A stretch of 6,849 nucleotides of DNA from assembly GCA_934662525.1 (NCBI GenBank), contig CAKUKJ010000126.1, positions 1 through 6,849 on the forward strand. Reading direction: 5' to 3'. Source of the stretch: an uncultured Coriobacteriales bacterium (GTDB lineage: Bacteria > Actinomycetota > Coriobacteriia > Coriobacteriales > UMGS124). The translations under genes and the position numbers were made by a program. Below, piece after piece: positions 6,602-6,849 of this stretch; the stretch's first letter is position 1, and each line of letters starts with the position of its first letter. Under the pieces are notes generated by a model. The model did not search any database. It was not told where the DNA came from and saw only the letters and a list, made by a program, of their open reading frames with translations.

Positions 6602-6638
6602 TTGCATCACGCGCTCGTCTTCCCTTTTCAAGATGCAA
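6602..6638. repeat. Inverted repeat TTGCATC / GATGCAA
   Basis: Seven-base arms at 6602-6608 and 6632-6638 are separated by 23 bases. They could mark a dyad operator or the base of a weak RNA stem in the leader. The arms are short enough that chance is a real possibility. Confidence 0.25.
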
Positions 6639-6705
6639 ATCCCGACCTACCTGGGCCATTCGCGTGCTCCGGATAAACAACCTCAGGCGCGGCCCTGCCC
6701 TCGCC

Positions 6706-6849
6706 CTACAACGCCGCCCGCAATTCCTCCGGGCCTGGCTCGCTGCCCTTTGCCACGCTCAGCACGCCGAGACCCATACGCACACCCACCACACGGTCAC
6801 CCACGTGCATGCGCACATAAGCTGTGCTCTTGTGGCGATTGACCTCGGA
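6706..6849 (-). CDS. C-terminal end of an unrecognised protein, 5' part outside the window
   Basis: One minus-strand frame is open from the window edge for 47 codons and ends at TAG (6708-6706); the other two minus frames are interrupted early. About three quarters of its third codon positions are G or C, as expected for a real gene in this GC-rich DNA. The fragment contains STAYVRMHVGDRVVGVRMG and ends GPEELRAAL, a plausible beta-rich segment followed by a short helix. I do not recognise the family. It lies on the same strand as the polysaccharide genes but almost 400 bases away, so it may be a separate transcription unit or a locus regulator. Confidence 0.55.
   Translation of the reverse strand, partial: SEVNRHKSTAYVRMHVGDRVVGVRMGLGVLSVAKGSEPGPEELRAAL

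Larger units (their letters stand above)
6338..6705. other. Long non-coding leader upstream of the polysaccharide operon
   Basis: About 370 bases separate the stop of the upstream gene from the priming transferase. A 98-codon frame from a TTG at 6631 runs through it to a TAG overlapping the GTG at 6335, but the predicted product shows no recognisable domain and no convincing ribosome site, so I treat the region as regulatory. It holds a candidate promoter, three GGTACG repeats, a perfect 12-base palindrome, a 7-bp inverted repeat pair and a 9-base direct repeat (CCTTTTCAA on the plus strand at 6569-6577 and 6623-6631). I see no clear intrinsic terminator for the upstream gene; only a 4-bp stem near 6684-6697 followed by TTGTTT. 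Confidence 0.55.

Noticed and set aside
6335..6631. A 98-codon minus-strand open frame in the leader, ending at a TAG that overlaps the GTG at 6335
   Set aside because: It starts with TTG and no convincing ribosome site, shows no recognisable domain, and runs through the repeats and the candidate promoter. It might be a small leader gene, but nothing supports it.
6684..6697. Small stem CAGG/CCTG followed by TTGTTT after the upstream gene
   Set aside because: A 4-bp stem with a mixed tail is too weak to call a terminator.

Overview
The window is most of a surface- or exopolysaccharide gene cluster. All genes lie on the minus strand and form one tightly packed run, so transcription goes from high to low coordinates. 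The flanks are GC-rich, with hand-counted 60-base rows of 43/60 and 44/60 G+C. That, the Gram-positive style PssD/PssE glycosyltransferase pair and strong GGAGG-type ribosome sites suggest a high-GC Gram-positive bacterium. My best guess is an actinobacterium of the Coriobacteriia type (Collinsella, Olsenella or relatives), from general resemblance only.

Layout in transcription order. 6849-6706: the last 47 codons of an unrecognised gene that enters from the window edge. 6705-6318: a non-coding leader of almost 400 bases with a candidate promoter, three GGTACG repeats, a 12-base palindrome and other short repeats. 6317-5544: a phosphoglycosyl transferase that puts the first sugar phosphate on undecaprenyl phosphate. 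5544-5077 and 5063-4578: a two-subunit glycosyltransferase (PssD membrane/acceptor half, PssE donor half). 4576-3275: a multi-spanning Wzy/O-antigen-ligase-like polymerase. 3278-2223: a family 2 glycosyltransferase. 2200-1100: a family 4 glycosyltransferase. 1089 to beyond position 1: a polysaccharide pyruvyl transferase family protein. Junctions are TGATG, 13 nt, 1 nt, ATGA, 22 nt and 10 nt, which fits a single translationally coupled operon.

How the genes work together (inference from the families): the transferase primes the lipid carrier, PssD/PssE adds the second sugar, the GT2 and GT4 enzymes extend the unit, the last gene probably decorates it with a pyruvate ketal, and the Wzy-like protein polymerises the flipped units outside the membrane. 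No flippase, chain-length regulator or ligase to the wall is visible, so these probably lie downstream or elsewhere.

The cluster is a compositional mosaic. The priming and PssDE genes and the pyruvyl transferase are GC-rich. Wzy, the GT2 gene and the 5' part of the GT4 gene are clearly AT-richer. One edge lies at the pssE/wzy junction near 4577 and the other inside the GT4 gene near 1750-1860. This suggests replacement of a structure-specific cassette. The other notable item is a 10-bp, perfectly paired, all-but-two-pairs-G:C hairpin followed by TTTT on the coding strand in the middle of the GT2 gene. No wholly new system is evident. The points most worth following are the in-gene hairpin, the repeat-rich leader and the composition breakpoint inside GT4.
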